Assembly (NCBI GenBank): GCA_016935335.1
Contig: JAFGRE010000221.1
Location: 1 to 36,597 of the forward strand
Length of the DNA: 36,597 nucleotides
Direction: 5' to 3'
Origin: Deltaproteobacteria bacterium
Lineage (GTDB): Bacteria > Desulfobacterota > WTBG01 > JAGOGO01
Within the stretch, counting starts at the first letter, position 1. Every line of letters begins with the position of its first letter. The notes beneath the pieces are model-generated. The model saw only the letters and a list, made by a program, of their open reading frames with translations. It was not told the origin of the DNA and ran no database searches. This document shows, in pieces, positions 8,227 through 17,251 of this stretch. The translations under genes and the position numbers were made by a program.

Positions 8227-9258
8227 ATGATCGAGAACTCGGTTTTTTTGAAAGCCTGCCGAAAAGAAGTCACCGAATACACACCCATATGGCTTATGCG
8301 GCAGGCCGGCCGTTATATGAAGGAATATCGCGCCATCAGAAAAAAGGTGGATTTTCTCACCATGTGCAAGACTCCCGAATTAGCCGCCGAAGTTACCTTG
8401 CAACCCATTGAGAAACTGGGAGTCGACGCCGCCATCATTTTTGCCGATATTTTGCTTCCTCTCGAGCCGATGGGAATAACATTGGAATTTACCAAAGGGG
8501 AGGGTCCGGTTATTCATAACCCAATCAGGAATGAAAGCGATATCAATCAGCTACGATCTATCGAACCGGAGGAAGACGTGCCCTTTGTTCTGGAAACCGT
8601 GGAAAAAGTTCGCAAAGAGCTGGATGGTAAAATTCCGCTCATCGGATTTTCGGGAAGCCCCTTTACTCTCGCCAGCTATATGATTGAGGGCGGCCACTCC
8701 CGCAATTTCGTTAAGACCAAGCAATTAATGTATCATTATAGCCGCTCTTGGCATCACCTTATGGAGAAACTGGCTGAGACGGTCACCGCTTATCTTAATG
8801 CTCAAATCAAGGCGGGAGTTCAGGCGGTTCAACTCTTCGACACCTGGGTCGGCTGTCTGAGTCCGCAGGATTATGCGGAGTTTGTCTTACCCCACTCTCG
8901 ATCTATTTTCAAACAACTGGAAAAGGGAATTCCGGCGATACACTTCGCTGCCGACTCATCGTCGCTGCTTGGGCTCATGCAAAAAGCGGGGGGTGATGTC
9001 ATCGGCATTGATTGGCGCATTGATCTGGCGGTTGCCTGGGAGCGTCTGGGATCCGCTGTCGGAATCCAGGGTAACCTGGATCCGGCGATGCTCTTCGCCC
9101 CCCTCCCGGTCATGAAAGACAGGGTGAGAGGCATTCTTGAATCCGCAGCCAATCGTCCCGGGCATATATTCAATTTAGGTCACGGCATCCTGCCCCAAAC
9201 GCCAGTGGAACATGCAAAAGCACTGGTTGAAACTGTCCATGAACTCAGTAGACGATAA
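8227..9258 (+). CDS. hemE: Uroporphyrinogen III decarboxylase HemE
   Basis: A 343-residue enzyme that removes the four acetate carboxyls of uroporphyrinogen III to give coproporphyrinogen III, in the cytoplasm and without cofactor. The diagnostic N-terminal signature TPIWLMRQAGRYMKEYR carries the substrate-binding arginines. It is followed by FADILLPLEPMG (the catalytic Asp region), GFSGSPFTLASYMIEGG, LFDTWVGCLSP, IDWRIDLAVAW and the C-terminal FNLGHGILPQTP. The length is typical. A longer frame begins at 8185, but the ATG at 8227 has a GAGAGA ribosome binding site about 8 bases upstream and matches the family start. The stop is directly followed by the hemH ATG, so the two genes are probably translationally coupled. 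Confidence 0.97.
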   Translation: MIENSVFLKACRKEVTEYTPIWLMRQAGRYMKEYRAIRKKVDFLTMCKTPELAAEVTLQPIEKLGVDAAIIFADILLPLEPMGITLEFTKGEGPVIHNPIRNESDINQLRSIEPEEDVPFVLETVEKVRKELDGKIPLIGFSGSPFTLASYMIEGGHSRNFVKTKQLMYHYSRSWHHLMEKLAETVTAYLNAQIKAGVQAVQLFDTWVGCLSPQDYAEFVLPHSRSIFKQLEKGIPAIHFAADSSSLLGLMQKAGGDVIGIDWRIDLAVAWERLGSAVGIQGNLDPAMLFAPLPVMKDRVRGILESAANRPGHIFNLGHGILPQTPVEHAKALVETVHELSRR

Positions 9259-10215
9259 ATGCAGCGCATCTCCTTCTCAGATCGCCATAGTGGAATTCTG
9301 CTTCTCGCTTTTGGAGGTCCTTCCTGCTTAGACGATGTCGAACCTTTCCTGAGACATATATTTGCCGATCGGGTGCTCCCTTCATCATTTATTGATGCAA
9401 TACGCCAACGGTATCGGCGAATCGGAGGAAGGTCACCGCTTCCCGAGATTACGCGCAGGCAGGCTCTTGCGCTTCAAGAGAGCCTCTTTGAAGCGGGCAG
9501 AAGAATAAACGTCTTCATCGGCATGAGACACTGGAAACCGTCAATTGAGGCCGCGTTCCGGTTACTGGAGGCGAACGATATTCAAAGAGTCTTTTGCCTC
9601 ATCATGGCCCCCTTTTCATCAGCAGCCGCAGTTGGGGCTTATCATGATGCCGTCCACGAAGCGAAAAGGAATCTGAAGAAAAAGATGGATATCTCTTTTG
9701 TGACCGGCTGGTACACCACCCCCTATTATCTGGACGCCGTGGCCGAGCGGATAAGGGAAGGGCTGGTGAACTTCCCCTCCCCTCGGCACCCAAACGTCCG
9801 GCTTCTCTTTACCGCGCACAGTCTCCCTTTGTCCGCTCTCACAGAAGATCCGTACACTACCCAAATTACGTCCACAATCGCCGGAGTAACGGACCGGCTA
9901 AAAGACTACTCATGGCACCTTGCCTTTCAAAGCCAAGGCAAAGGGTGCGGACCGTGGCTTTCCCCCCGCCCGGAAGAGGTCCTTGCCGATCTTGCCCGCG
10001 AGGGAGTAAAGGAGATCTTGGCAGTTCCCCTCGGATTCGTCGCCGACCATCTGGAAACCTTGTATGACCTTGATATTTCTCTCAAGGAGAGGGCTGCCGA
10101 ACTCGGTCTGCAGCTGCAACGATCTCCGGCCTTAAACGAAAGCCCAAAATTCATCACGGCCCTTACGGATGCTGTTTTACGGTCTTTAGCCGAGGAGGAG
10201 CAAACAGCGTCATGA
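9259..10215 (+). CDS. hemH: Ferrochelatase HemH
   Basis: A 318-residue ferrochelatase, which inserts iron(II) into protoporphyrin IX or coproporphyrin III. The N-terminus GILLLAFGGPSCLDDVEPFL is the family signature. GMRHWKPSIEAA follows, then FTAHSLP with the metal/proton-transfer histidine H187, FQSQGKGCGPWLSP, and VPLGFVADHLETLYD with the conserved E266. The ATG abuts the hemE stop codon, and the 3' end overlaps hemY by 4 bases. Whether it works on proto- or coproporphyrin cannot be decided from the window; the hemE-hemH-hemY order is the one known from Bacillus, where the route goes through coproporphyrin. No Fe-S cluster cysteine cluster is visible at the C-terminus. Confidence 0.95.
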   Translation: MQRISFSDRHSGILLLAFGGPSCLDDVEPFLRHIFADRVLPSSFIDAIRQRYRRIGGRSPLPEITRRQALALQESLFEAGRRINVFIGMRHWKPSIEAAFRLLEANDIQRVFCLIMAPFSSAAAVGAYHDAVHEAKRNLKKKMDISFVTGWYTTPYYLDAVAERIREGLVNFPSPRHPNVRLLFTAHSLPLSALTEDPYTTQITSTIAGVTDRLKDYSWHLAFQSQGKGCGPWLSPRPEEVLADLAREGVKEILAVPLGFVADHLETLYDLDISLKERAAELGLQLQRSPALNESPKFITALTDAVLRSLAEEEQTAS

Positions 10216-11663
10216 AAGAACGGACGACGGCAATAGCCATAATCGGCGGCGGTATTGCCGGCCTCGCCGCAGCCTACCATCTCCGGTCCAAGGCGAAAGA
10301 GACCGGACAGGAAACGGACTGCCTGTTGCTGGAGGCACAAAACCGTCTGGGGGGGAAGATTTTAACCGAAAAGGTCGACGGCTTTATTATCGAAGGAGGA
10401 CCGGATTGCTTTATTTCCGAAAAGCCGGCTGCTCTTCAGCTCTGTCATAAACTGGAAATACAGAATCACCTGATGAAGACGGACGAGAGTCACCAGGGTA
10501 CCTTCATCCTCTGGAAAGGAAAGCTTCACAAGCTTCCCGAAGGCTTTATGCTGTTGGCTCCTTCCGACATCCCTTCCTTCCTCAAAGATCCCTTGATTAC
10601 GCCGTTGGGAAAACTCCGCATGGCTATGGATCTCATCTTGCCGGGCAAGAAATCTCCTGCCGAAGAAACGCTGGCTCAGTTCGTACAGCGACGTTTGGGG
10701 AAAGAAGTGCTTGATAAAATCGCCGACCCTCTGGTGGCGGGCATCCATGCCAGCGATCCGGCAACGATGAGCCTCAGAAGCACCTTCCCTCGGTTTATAG
10801 AATTGGAGCACCATTATAGAAGTATAATCCGCGGAATGATGAAAAGGAAAAAGCAATATCTGAAGTACAAGAAAAAATCTGGCTATATCCCGCAATATAG
10901 TCTGTTTATGACCCTCAAAGACGGCCTCTCCGAACTTCCCCACGCCGTGGCCTCGACACTCAACCGCCGGGCGATTCTCACCGGAAAAAAAGTCATCGCC
11001 ATTGAACGAATTACCGGGAATGTAACGTCTCCTCCCAGACACTACGCCCTGAGACTCTCCGATGGGACAACCGTGACCGCCCAAGCAGTCATCGCGGCGA
11101 CTCCATCGTTTATTGCCGGAGATCTGGTGAAAGACCTTGACCAGTCGTTGGCCGGCAATCTCAACGCAATCCGCTATGTCTCCACTGCCACGGTGTCACT
11201 GGCATATCGCGATGAAGATAGTGCCGCGCGGTGGAACGGCTTCGGATTTGTAATCCCCCACAAGGAAAAAAGAAAGATTATGGCGTCTACCTGGAGTTCC
11301 AACAAATTCTTTAACCGGGCGCCCCACGGTAACTTTCTGATCCGTTGTTTTGTGGGGGGCGCGAGAAACGAAGATTTGGCCTTGTTAGCCGAGCGGCAGT
11401 TAATTGCTCTTGTTCGTGAGGAACTTGCCGATATTATGGGTATCACGGCGGAACCGCTCTTAGCGAGAGCCTATCGCTGGGAGAAATCCATGCCCCAGTA
11501 TGTTGTCGGACATAGTGATACCCTGAAACGCATTGATGAACGGCTGCAGGCGCATCCCGGCCTTTTCCTCGCCGGAAGCGCTTACCGGGGCATCGGAATC
11601 AGCGACTGTATAAAAAGCGGCGACCGAGCAGCAATGAAAGCGTTGGAATATATAAACACATGA
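10212..11663 (+). CDS. hemY: HemY-type FAD-dependent proto-/coproporphyrinogen oxidase
   Basis: A 483-residue flavoprotein that oxidises protoporphyrinogen IX or coproporphyrinogen III, using oxygen or another acceptor. The N-terminal dinucleotide fold AIIGGGIAGLAAAYHL binds FAD and is followed by LLLEAQNRLGGK. Next come EGGPDCFISEKP, the central DPLVAGIHASDPATMS signature of this oxidase family, the VIAATPSF strand, and the C-terminal FAD segment LFLAGSAYRGIGISDCIKSG. This is the HemY/PPOX type, not the flavodoxin-like HemG of E. coli, and some databases still label it hemG. The start overlaps the hemH stop (ATGA) and the end overlaps the GH57 gene (also ATGA), so all four genes should be on one transcript. 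Confidence 0.95.
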   Translation: MKERTTAIAIIGGGIAGLAAAYHLRSKAKETGQETDCLLLEAQNRLGGKILTEKVDGFIIEGGPDCFISEKPAALQLCHKLEIQNHLMKTDESHQGTFILWKGKLHKLPEGFMLLAPSDIPSFLKDPLITPLGKLRMAMDLILPGKKSPAEETLAQFVQRRLGKEVLDKIADPLVAGIHASDPATMSLRSTFPRFIELEHHYRSIIRGMMKRKKQYLKYKKKSGYIPQYSLFMTLKDGLSELPHAVASTLNRRAILTGKKVIAIERITGNVTSPPRHYALRLSDGTTVTAQAVIAATPSFIAGDLVKDLDQSLAGNLNAIRYVSTATVSLAYRDEDSAARWNGFGFVIPHKEKRKIMASTWSSNKFFNRAPHGNFLIRCFVGGARNEDLALLAERQLIALVREELADIMGITAEPLLARAYRWEKSMPQYVVGHSDTLKRIDERLQAHPGLFLAGSAYRGIGISDCIKSGDRAAMKALEYINT

Positions 11664-14098
11664 TCGAACGATATCTCTGTATTCACGGACATTTTTATCA
11701 GCCACCGCGAGAAAATCCCTGGCTCGAAGAGACTGAGATCCAAGATTCAGCCCGGCCGTATCACGACTGGAACGCCAGAATAACAGCAGAATGTTATGAG
11801 CCCAACGCACTTTCCCGAATCCTCGACGAAAAGAATCGAATACTGTCCATGGTCAATAATTACGCAAAAATGAGCTTCGATTTCGGACCGACTCTCCTGA
11901 TGTGGCTGGAGAAGAAGGCACCGAAAGTTTATCAGGCGATACAGGAGGCGGATCGTGAAAGCAGAAATACCTTCTCGGGCCACGGTTCAGCCCTGGCCCA
12001 GGCCTACAATCACATGATCCTTCCTTTGGCGACGTCTCGCGACAAATACACCCAGATCTTGTGGGGAATCCGAGACTTCGAATATCGATTTGGACGCGCC
12101 CCTGAAGGCATGTGGCTCCCGGAAACCGCGGTCGACAGGGAAACACTCGGCATCCTGGCCGACATGGGGATCAAATTCACGATTCTCGCCCCCCACCAAG
12201 CCGAAAGGATCCGCCTGAAAGGGACCGAAACCTGGAGCACGGTGAAGGCTGGCGATCTTGATACAACGCAGCCCTACCTCCTTCATCTTGGTTCGGGCAA
12301 AGAGATAGCGCTCTTTTTTTACAGTGGCCCTATTTCCCGGGCGGTGGCATTCGAGCATTTGTTGAATCGAGGAGAAGAGTTCGCCCAGCGTCTCATGAGT
12401 GGATTTTCTCAGGATCGAACCGATCCCCAGCTCGTTCATATTGCTACCGATGGAGAATCGTACGGTCACCATCACCAGTTCGGAAATATGGCGCTAACCT
12501 ATGCCCTTCACTACCTCGAATCAAACAACTTCGTCCGGATAACCAACTATGGTGAGTATCTGGAAAAAGCACCCCCCCTTTATGAGGTCGAGATAGTCGA
12601 GAATACCTCCTGGAGCTGCGCTCACGGAATTGAACGGTGGAGAAACGACTGCGGATGCAACTCGGGAGCGCATCCGGAATGGAATCAATCGTGGCGAGCA
12701 CCTCTGCGGGAAGCTTTGGACTGGCTTCGAGACATGCTCGTCCCGCTTTTTGAAACAAAAGCTGCTGAGCTTCTGAAAGACCCTTGGTCAGCCCGTAACG
12801 ATTACATAGCCGTCGTATTGAATCGGTCAGCAGATACTGTAGAGGATTTCCTCACTACCCACTCGCTTCGTCCCTTGAATGAACGGGAAAAGGTCAACGC
12901 ATTGAAATTACTGGAGCTTCAGCGTCACACCATGCTTATGTACACTAGTTGCGGATGGTTCTTCGACGAATTATCCGGCATCGAGACTATTCAGATAATC
13001 CAGTACGCAAGCCGAGCCCTTCAATTGGCCGAGGAGTTCCTTGAGGACAATCACCTGGAAACCGGTTTTCTTACATCCCTCGAACTCGCAAAGGGCAATA
13101 GCCCCCAGCACCCTGACGGACGTATCCTTTACGATGAGCGGGTGCGGCCTGCGGTTGCAGACATGAAAAAAATCGCCGCCCATTATGCTGTTTATTCACT
13201 CTTTGCCGCCCCATCTCAAAACGCTACCCTTTACTGTTACCAACTAGTGCCTAAAAAAGACTACCATTCTTTCGAGCGCCAAAAAGCAAGGGGGGCGGTA
13301 GGAAACGTCGAGGTGATTTCATTGCTTACCCGAGAATCCGCTACGCTGGTTTTTGGAGTTGTTTATTCCGGAGACCTTAAGGCTGTCTGTGGTGTCAAGG
13401 AGTCTCCCGCGGTACTCAATTATCAAGAAATTATCCTGAGGCTACAAAATAGTCTCAGCCACGGTGAAGCGACTGAACCGGAACACGTGCTTCAGGAGTG
13501 TTTTGACGGCTCCGTCTATTCTTTTAAATCGCTGTATCGAGACGATCAAAAGCGTATTTTAGGTTTCATCGTTGATGCCGTTCTCTCCGGTCCGGATGGT
13601 CTGCACAGCCGGCTCCAAGAAACCTGCATTCCCCTGGCACAGCATTATTCATCCCTTAACCTGTCGTTACCTCTGGCTTTGAAACCAGGTTTGAAATGTG
13701 TTTTGGAAAATCAGCTCCGTCAGACGTTGAGGGACGAGACGTTTGAGGTACAGCGGGTGCATGCCGTTTTTGAGCAAGCGGCCTTGATGAAGATCTCATT
13801 CGATAGAGACTTCCTTGAAGAGGTCTTTACCCCACCCATCGAAAGACTATCTCACTCGCTCCCGAGTCTTTCCCACGACCTCCTTACGCTGGAAAGGCTC
13901 GACTCGACGGTAGACATCCTCCGCACCTACTCTCTTACCGCCGGCATCTGGAAACTGCAAAATGCCTTCCATGAGATCCTTCACGGCATCTACCCAAAAT
14001 GGCGGGTTGAGGCACGGCAAGGTAATCAGGATGCTCAGGAATGGCTCCGTAAAATATCTTCGTTAAGCGAAAAACTCTCTTTCCGGGTTCCCCTTTGA
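11660..14098 (+). CDS. Glycoside hydrolase family 57 protein with DUF3536 domain
   Basis: An 812-residue GH57 enzyme; this family acts on alpha-glucans (amylase, branching or transferase activity). The N-terminal motif YLCIHGHFYQPPRENPW is GH57 motif 1. FSGHGSALAQAYNHMILPLA is motif 2, and GMWLPETAVD contains the probable nucleophile E155. HIATDGESYGHHHQFG contains the probable acid/base D264. The cysteine-containing stretch SWSCAHGIERW-RNDCGC is typical of the DUF3536 version, and the long mostly helical C-terminal part (about residues 330-812) corresponds to that domain. No signal peptide is visible, so it should be cytoplasmic. Its start overlaps the hemY stop by 4 bases, an odd pairing of glycogen-type metabolism with haem synthesis. 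Exact activity is unknown. Confidence 0.9.
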   Translation: MIERYLCIHGHFYQPPRENPWLEETEIQDSARPYHDWNARITAECYEPNALSRILDEKNRILSMVNNYAKMSFDFGPTLLMWLEKKAPKVYQAIQEADRESRNTFSGHGSALAQAYNHMILPLATSRDKYTQILWGIRDFEYRFGRAPEGMWLPETAVDRETLGILADMGIKFTILAPHQAERIRLKGTETWSTVKAGDLDTTQPYLLHLGSGKEIALFFYSGPISRAVAFEHLLNRGEEFAQRLMSGFSQDRTDPQLVHIATDGESYGHHHQFGNMALTYALHYLESNNFVRITNYGEYLEKAPPLYEVEIVENTSWSCAHGIERWRNDCGCNSGAHPEWNQSWRAPLREALDWLRDMLVPLFETKAAELLKDPWSARNDYIAVVLNRSADTVEDFLTTHSLRPLNEREKVNALKLLELQRHTMLMYTSCGWFFDELSGIETIQIIQYASRALQLAEEFLEDNHLETGFLTSLELAKGNSPQHPDGRILYDERVRPAVADMKKIAAHYAVYSLFAAPSQNATLYCYQLVPKKDYHSFERQKARGAVGNVEVISLLTRESATLVFGVVYSGDLKAVCGVKESPAVLNYQEIILRLQNSLSHGEATEPEHVLQECFDGSVYSFKSLYRDDQKRILGFIVDAVLSGPDGLHSRLQETCIPLAQHYSSLNLSLPLALKPGLKCVLENQLRQTLRDETFEVQRVHAVFEQAALMKISFDRDFLEEVFTPPIERLSHSLPSLSHDLLTLERLDSTVDILRTYSLTAGIWKLQNAFHEILHGIYPKWRVEARQGNQDAQEWLRKISSLSEKLSFRVPL

Positions 14099-14199
14099 CC
14101 GGCACGCCGTCCGTGCACTCCCCCGTTTACATCCCACTGGCTCGATCTGCGGCCCTTCAGTGCCGGCGTCGTTCGCCGCAAAAACCAATAAAAACCCAA

Positions 14200-14215
14200 T
14201 GGCATAAAAATTGCT
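14200..14215 (+). promoter_or_regulatory. Sigma-54 (-24/-12) promoter
   Basis: TGGCATAAAAATTGCT matches the RpoN consensus TGGCAC-N5-TTGCW, with the invariant GG and GC exactly 10 bases apart. It lies 138 bases upstream of the ATG at 14354, on the same strand, in an AT-rich stretch following GC-rich sequence. A small inverted repeat, ACCAC-AAATA-GTGGT (about 14223-14237), sits at the predicted transcription start. An enhancer-binding activator would be required; none is encoded in the window. Confidence 0.7.
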
Positions 14216-14353
14216 CTAGCCATTACCACAAATAGTGGTGAGTTCCCCGCTGGATGTTGAACTTGCCCATTTCCCTCTTATTACCAAGGGCAGCCTTAGT
14301 GCTGAATTATGCCGTTGTGGCAAAATCTTCCCTTCAAGGGGAGCTAATTTCCC

Positions 14354-15421
14354 ATGGATGCTCGTAGCGCCCTTTCAATTAACGCTCTCCACAGCAAAGC
14401 ACGGCCGCAGCCTGAACCGGTATCCTCCCAAGGAAATACCCTTTCTCACGGATCGGAATTTAGAAGAATCCTTGCTGATGCGGCACGCATTCCTGTTCCT
14501 CCTGGTGGGTTAACTGAAACCGGGCAGGCCTTCTGCCCCATGGGAACAGGGACTCCTCCACGGGTCTCCACGGGACCGGCATCTTCACATCCCCCCCCGA
14601 CCTTCATGGAGCAAATTCGTCGTTACCAGGAGGATCAACTCCTGAGCCATCCGGGAGGTGATTCCGTCGATCTAAAGGCCGAGTCTCCGACAGACCCCCT
14701 CAATGCGCCCGCCAATTTCCTTCAAAGGATCGGCAACAACCTCAGCGACGCCGCAGCCAATGCGGTTAATCTCTTCAATGATCTCCTGTGGGGCTCCGAG
14801 TACCACTATCGGGATAACGATGGCCGGATTCAGCCGTCACGGAGAAAAGGAATCTTGCAGCTGATGACTTCCTTTTTCAAGAATACCCTCAGCGGGCTGA
14901 GTCTTGGACACTATCGTCCCGACGGCGATCCTGAGCCATCCGGAACAATCGAGCGACTTCGCTTCGCCGGTCAAAAGCTGATCGGCAAGGCGGTGATGGA
15001 TGACATTGTTTTCGGCTTCCCTTCAGGCGCCATCAATCTTCTGGACGATAACCTTCTCTGTTTATGGAATCTTTTGGAGGTTGTTCCCGACGCCACCGTA
15101 GGAAACCTCCCGCCAGCCCGACAACTCGTTACTACTCTTTTCGACAACGGCCAAGTAGTCATCGATTATATTACCGATTGCCTGCCCGCCGGAGGCGCAT
15201 GGATGAGGGTTCACGCCTACGGGTATGATGAGGGCCAATTCACACCCCCTCTTTTATACAACCTTACCCTCCCTGAACAATACGAAGGGGATTCTCGTTG
15301 GAGCACTATACGCAATACGCCTTTCCGGAAAGTAATCGAAACCATTGGAAGCCTGCTGGCTGATGCGGGGGTAGCAACCGCAACCCTTCATGCGATCCGA
15401 GCAAGTAAAAAGAGAGAGTAG
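14354..15421 (+). CDS. Hypothetical protein, sigma-54-controlled orphan
   Basis: A 355-residue protein I do not recognise. The first 110 residues are rich in Pro, Ser, Gly and Thr and look disordered; they include a run of three prolines encoded over an eight-C tract (14591-14598). Residues about 115-355 look folded, with conserved-looking segments such as LFNDLLWGSEYHYRD, DDIVFGFPSGAINLLDDN and VIDYITDCLPAGGAWMRVHAYG. There is no signal peptide and no clear membrane helix. The ATG has GGGGAG about 10 bases upstream. It sits behind a very good sigma-54 promoter and is followed after 154 bases by a 63-residue gene on the same strand. Sigma-54 control suggests a role in motility, nitrogen or surface functions, but this is only inference. 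Confidence 0.7.
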   Translation: MDARSALSINALHSKARPQPEPVSSQGNTLSHGSEFRRILADAARIPVPPGGLTETGQAFCPMGTGTPPRVSTGPASSHPPPTFMEQIRRYQEDQLLSHPGGDSVDLKAESPTDPLNAPANFLQRIGNNLSDAAANAVNLFNDLLWGSEYHYRDNDGRIQPSRRKGILQLMTSFFKNTLSGLSLGHYRPDGDPEPSGTIERLRFAGQKLIGKAVMDDIVFGFPSGAINLLDDNLLCLWNLLEVVPDATVGNLPPARQLVTTLFDNGQVVIDYITDCLPAGGAWMRVHAYGYDEGQFTPPLLYNLTLPEQYEGDSRWSTIRNTPFRKVIETIGSLLADAGVATATLHAIRASKKRE

Positions 15422-15575
15422 CGGAACAAGCGCTTTGCGCGGGAAGCGTAACGCCTCTTTGGAATCACGAAACGGAACCGTCCCGCGATGGGGAAAAAAG
15501 GAGAAGGGGCATAAAGTCGCGACAACATTGTGCCGATAGAAGAGATAAAGCATCATCTCCAGGAGGCACTGCACA

Positions 15576-15767
15576 ATGGAAAGATTCCTTCTCGGCATTC
15601 AACACTTCTTTAACCCGCTTCACGTTTATTGTCGTCTTGTGGAAAGCGGGATTAACCGGCGGACGTCGATTCGTCTGAGCTCGTACTACGAAATAATAAT
15701 CTTTCCGTGGCTGGCCCGGCTGACCGTAAATTCTCTTTCCCTGCTTAGACACGCAAAAAAGACGTAA
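15576..15767 (+). CDS. Small protein of unknown function
   Basis: A 63-residue reading frame starting MERFLLGIQHFFNPLHVYCR. The strong ribosome binding site AGGAGG lies 9 bases before the ATG, far better than chance for a short frame, and the frame is well separated from its neighbours. The product is basic with aromatic and hydrophobic stretches (YYEIIIFPWLARLTVNSLSLL) that could form an amphipathic or membrane-associated helix. The segment FNPLHVYCRLVESGINRRTS has the look of a conserved short motif, but I cannot name a family. It may be expressed with the sigma-54-controlled gene upstream. Confidence 0.55.
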   Translation: MERFLLGIQHFFNPLHVYCRLVESGINRRTSIRLSSYYEIIIFPWLARLTVNSLSLLRHAKKT

Positions 15768-15812
15768 CAATCAGGAAAAGCGGAAGCATCTCATCTATCG
15801 TTATGCCGTGAC

Positions 15813-16838
15813 TCACGCCTGTCGGGCATAATACCCTTTATACCACTCAACAAACAAGGCAACCCCTTTTTCAATAGGCGTGTCGGGCTTAAAGTCCACA
15901 TCTTTGACCAGATCATCAACGTCCGCATACGTGGCGGGAACATCGCCCGGCTGGATCGGAAGCAGTGTTTTCCCCGCCGTTTTTCCCAAACAAGATTCCA
16001 ACACCTCAATAAGCCTCATAAGCTCTACCGGGTTATTGTTTCCGATATTGTACAGCCTATAGGCCGCACAACTCGTTGCCGGGTCGGGTTGATCTCCCGA
16101 CCACTCGCGGTTCGGCTCGGGGACGTGAGGGATTAACCTGAAAACGCCTTCAATAATGTCGTCGATATAGGTGAAATCCCTCTTCATCTTCCCAAAATTA
16201 TAGATATTGATCGGCCGATTGTTCAAAATTGCTTCCGTAAACAAAAACAGGGCCATATCAGGCCTCCCCCACGGCCCGTAAACTGTGAAAAATCGCAGGC
16301 CGGTAACGGGGATGCCAAACAGATAGCTGTAAGTATGGGCCATAAGCTCACCTGCTTTTTTGGTAGCCGCATACAGTGAGACCGGATGATCCACATTCTG
16401 ATGGACTGAAAACGGCATTTTCGTATTGAGGCCGTAAACCGAGCTGGAAGATGCAAAGACAAGGTGTTTTGGAATGGCACGCCTGCACCCTTCAAGAATA
16501 TTGAGAAATCCATAAATATTGCTGTCTATATAGGCGGACGGCTTTTCGAGCGAATACCTGACGCCGGCTTGCGCGGCAAGGTGGACCACGTAGTCAAACC
16601 GCTCCTCTTCAAAAAGTTTTATAATCCCTCCCTGGTCCTCCAAAGACAATTTAATGAATCTAAAATCACGAATTGGTTCCAGTTGGGCCACCCGAGCCTT
16701 CTTGAGGCCGACATCATAATAACTGTTCAGGTTGTCGATTCCCACCACCGCCTCACCTTCTTCGAGTAGACGTCTGCAAAGATGGTACCCGATAAAACCC
16801 GCCGCTCCGGTGACCAGTGTCTTTCTTTTCAAGGACAT
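15813..16838 (-). CDS. NAD-dependent sugar epimerase, probably UDP-glucuronate 4-epimerase
   Basis: A 341-residue extended short-chain dehydrogenase that interconverts nucleotide sugars with NAD. The Rossmann motif is LVTGAAGFIGYHL near the N-terminus, followed by GIDNLNSYYD. HLAAQAGVRYSLEKP is diagnostic of the UDP-glucuronate/UDP-galacturonate epimerase (CapI/LspL) group. SSSSVYG supplies the catalytic serine/threonine and LYAATKKAGE supplies the Y-x-x-x-K pair. FFTVYGPWGRPDMALFLFT is again typical of the group. A TTG lies two codons upstream at 16844, but AGGAG is placed well (10 bases) for the ATG at 16838. It would supply UDP-galacturonate for LPS or capsule, consistent with the glycosyltransferases at the left end. 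It is a lone minus-strand gene here. Confidence 0.9.
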   Translation of the reverse strand: MSLKRKTLVTGAAGFIGYHLCRRLLEEGEAVVGIDNLNSYYDVGLKKARVAQLEPIRDFRFIKLSLEDQGGIIKLFEEERFDYVVHLAAQAGVRYSLEKPSAYIDSNIYGFLNILEGCRRAIPKHLVFASSSSVYGLNTKMPFSVHQNVDHPVSLYAATKKAGELMAHTYSYLFGIPVTGLRFFTVYGPWGRPDMALFLFTEAILNNRPINIYNFGKMKRDFTYIDDIIEGVFRLIPHVPEPNREWSGDQPDPATSCAAYRLYNIGNNNPVELMRLIEVLESCLGKTAGKTLLPIQPGDVPATYADVDDLVKDVDFKPDTPIEKGVALFVEWYKGYYARQA

Positions 16839-17114
16839 TTCCAACTGTCTCCTGTATAGTAAGAAACCACCGCCCTGATTCCTGTCGGCCCCAAATGGTC
16901 CGGCCGTACCCCCATCCTCCCCACCCGAACCGTTATCCTTGCTTTCCCGTTACGGTGCACCTAACGGGAAGGGAAAATTCTTATTGCATTCATTATCAAA
17001 AAGAATACAATTTTACCATTAAAATCGTATTATTACATTTTTCCGCCTCGGTTAAGAAATTATCAGAGTAACGCCCCGTAAATGGCGGGTGGAGGTACCA
17101 GAAAAGTCTGCGAG

Positions 17115-17136
17115 CCTCTTCGTAACCACGAGGAGG
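17115..17136 (+). other. Hairpin in the leader region of the GspE-like gene
   Basis: CCTCTTCGT and ACGAGGAGG form a 9-bp stem (one G-U pair as RNA) around the loop AACC. It lies just upstream of the putative promoter at 17148-17176 and has no T-run. It could be an operator or the end of an upstream RNA; its function is unknown. Confidence 0.35.
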
Positions 17137-17147
17137 AAAACCGGTAG

Positions 17148-17176
17148 TTGACAATTTCGGCAAATTGCAATAAACA
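17148..17176 (+). promoter_or_regulatory. Putative sigma-70-type promoter of the GspE-like gene
   Basis: A perfect -35 box TTGACA (17148-17153) is followed after 17 bases by TAAACA (17171-17176) in an AT-rich stretch. Transcription would start near 17183, giving a leader of about 70 bases before the ATG at 17252. Confidence 0.5.
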
Positions 17177-17251
17177 ATATTCGATAAACCCACTGTGTTC
17201 CGATGCTGTTATCCGCATTGTATTACCACATAACCCTCCTGGAGAAGAGTA

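Noticed and set aside
10362-11084. 240-codon minus-strand frame over hemY
   Set aside because: Antisense to hemY, with no family features.
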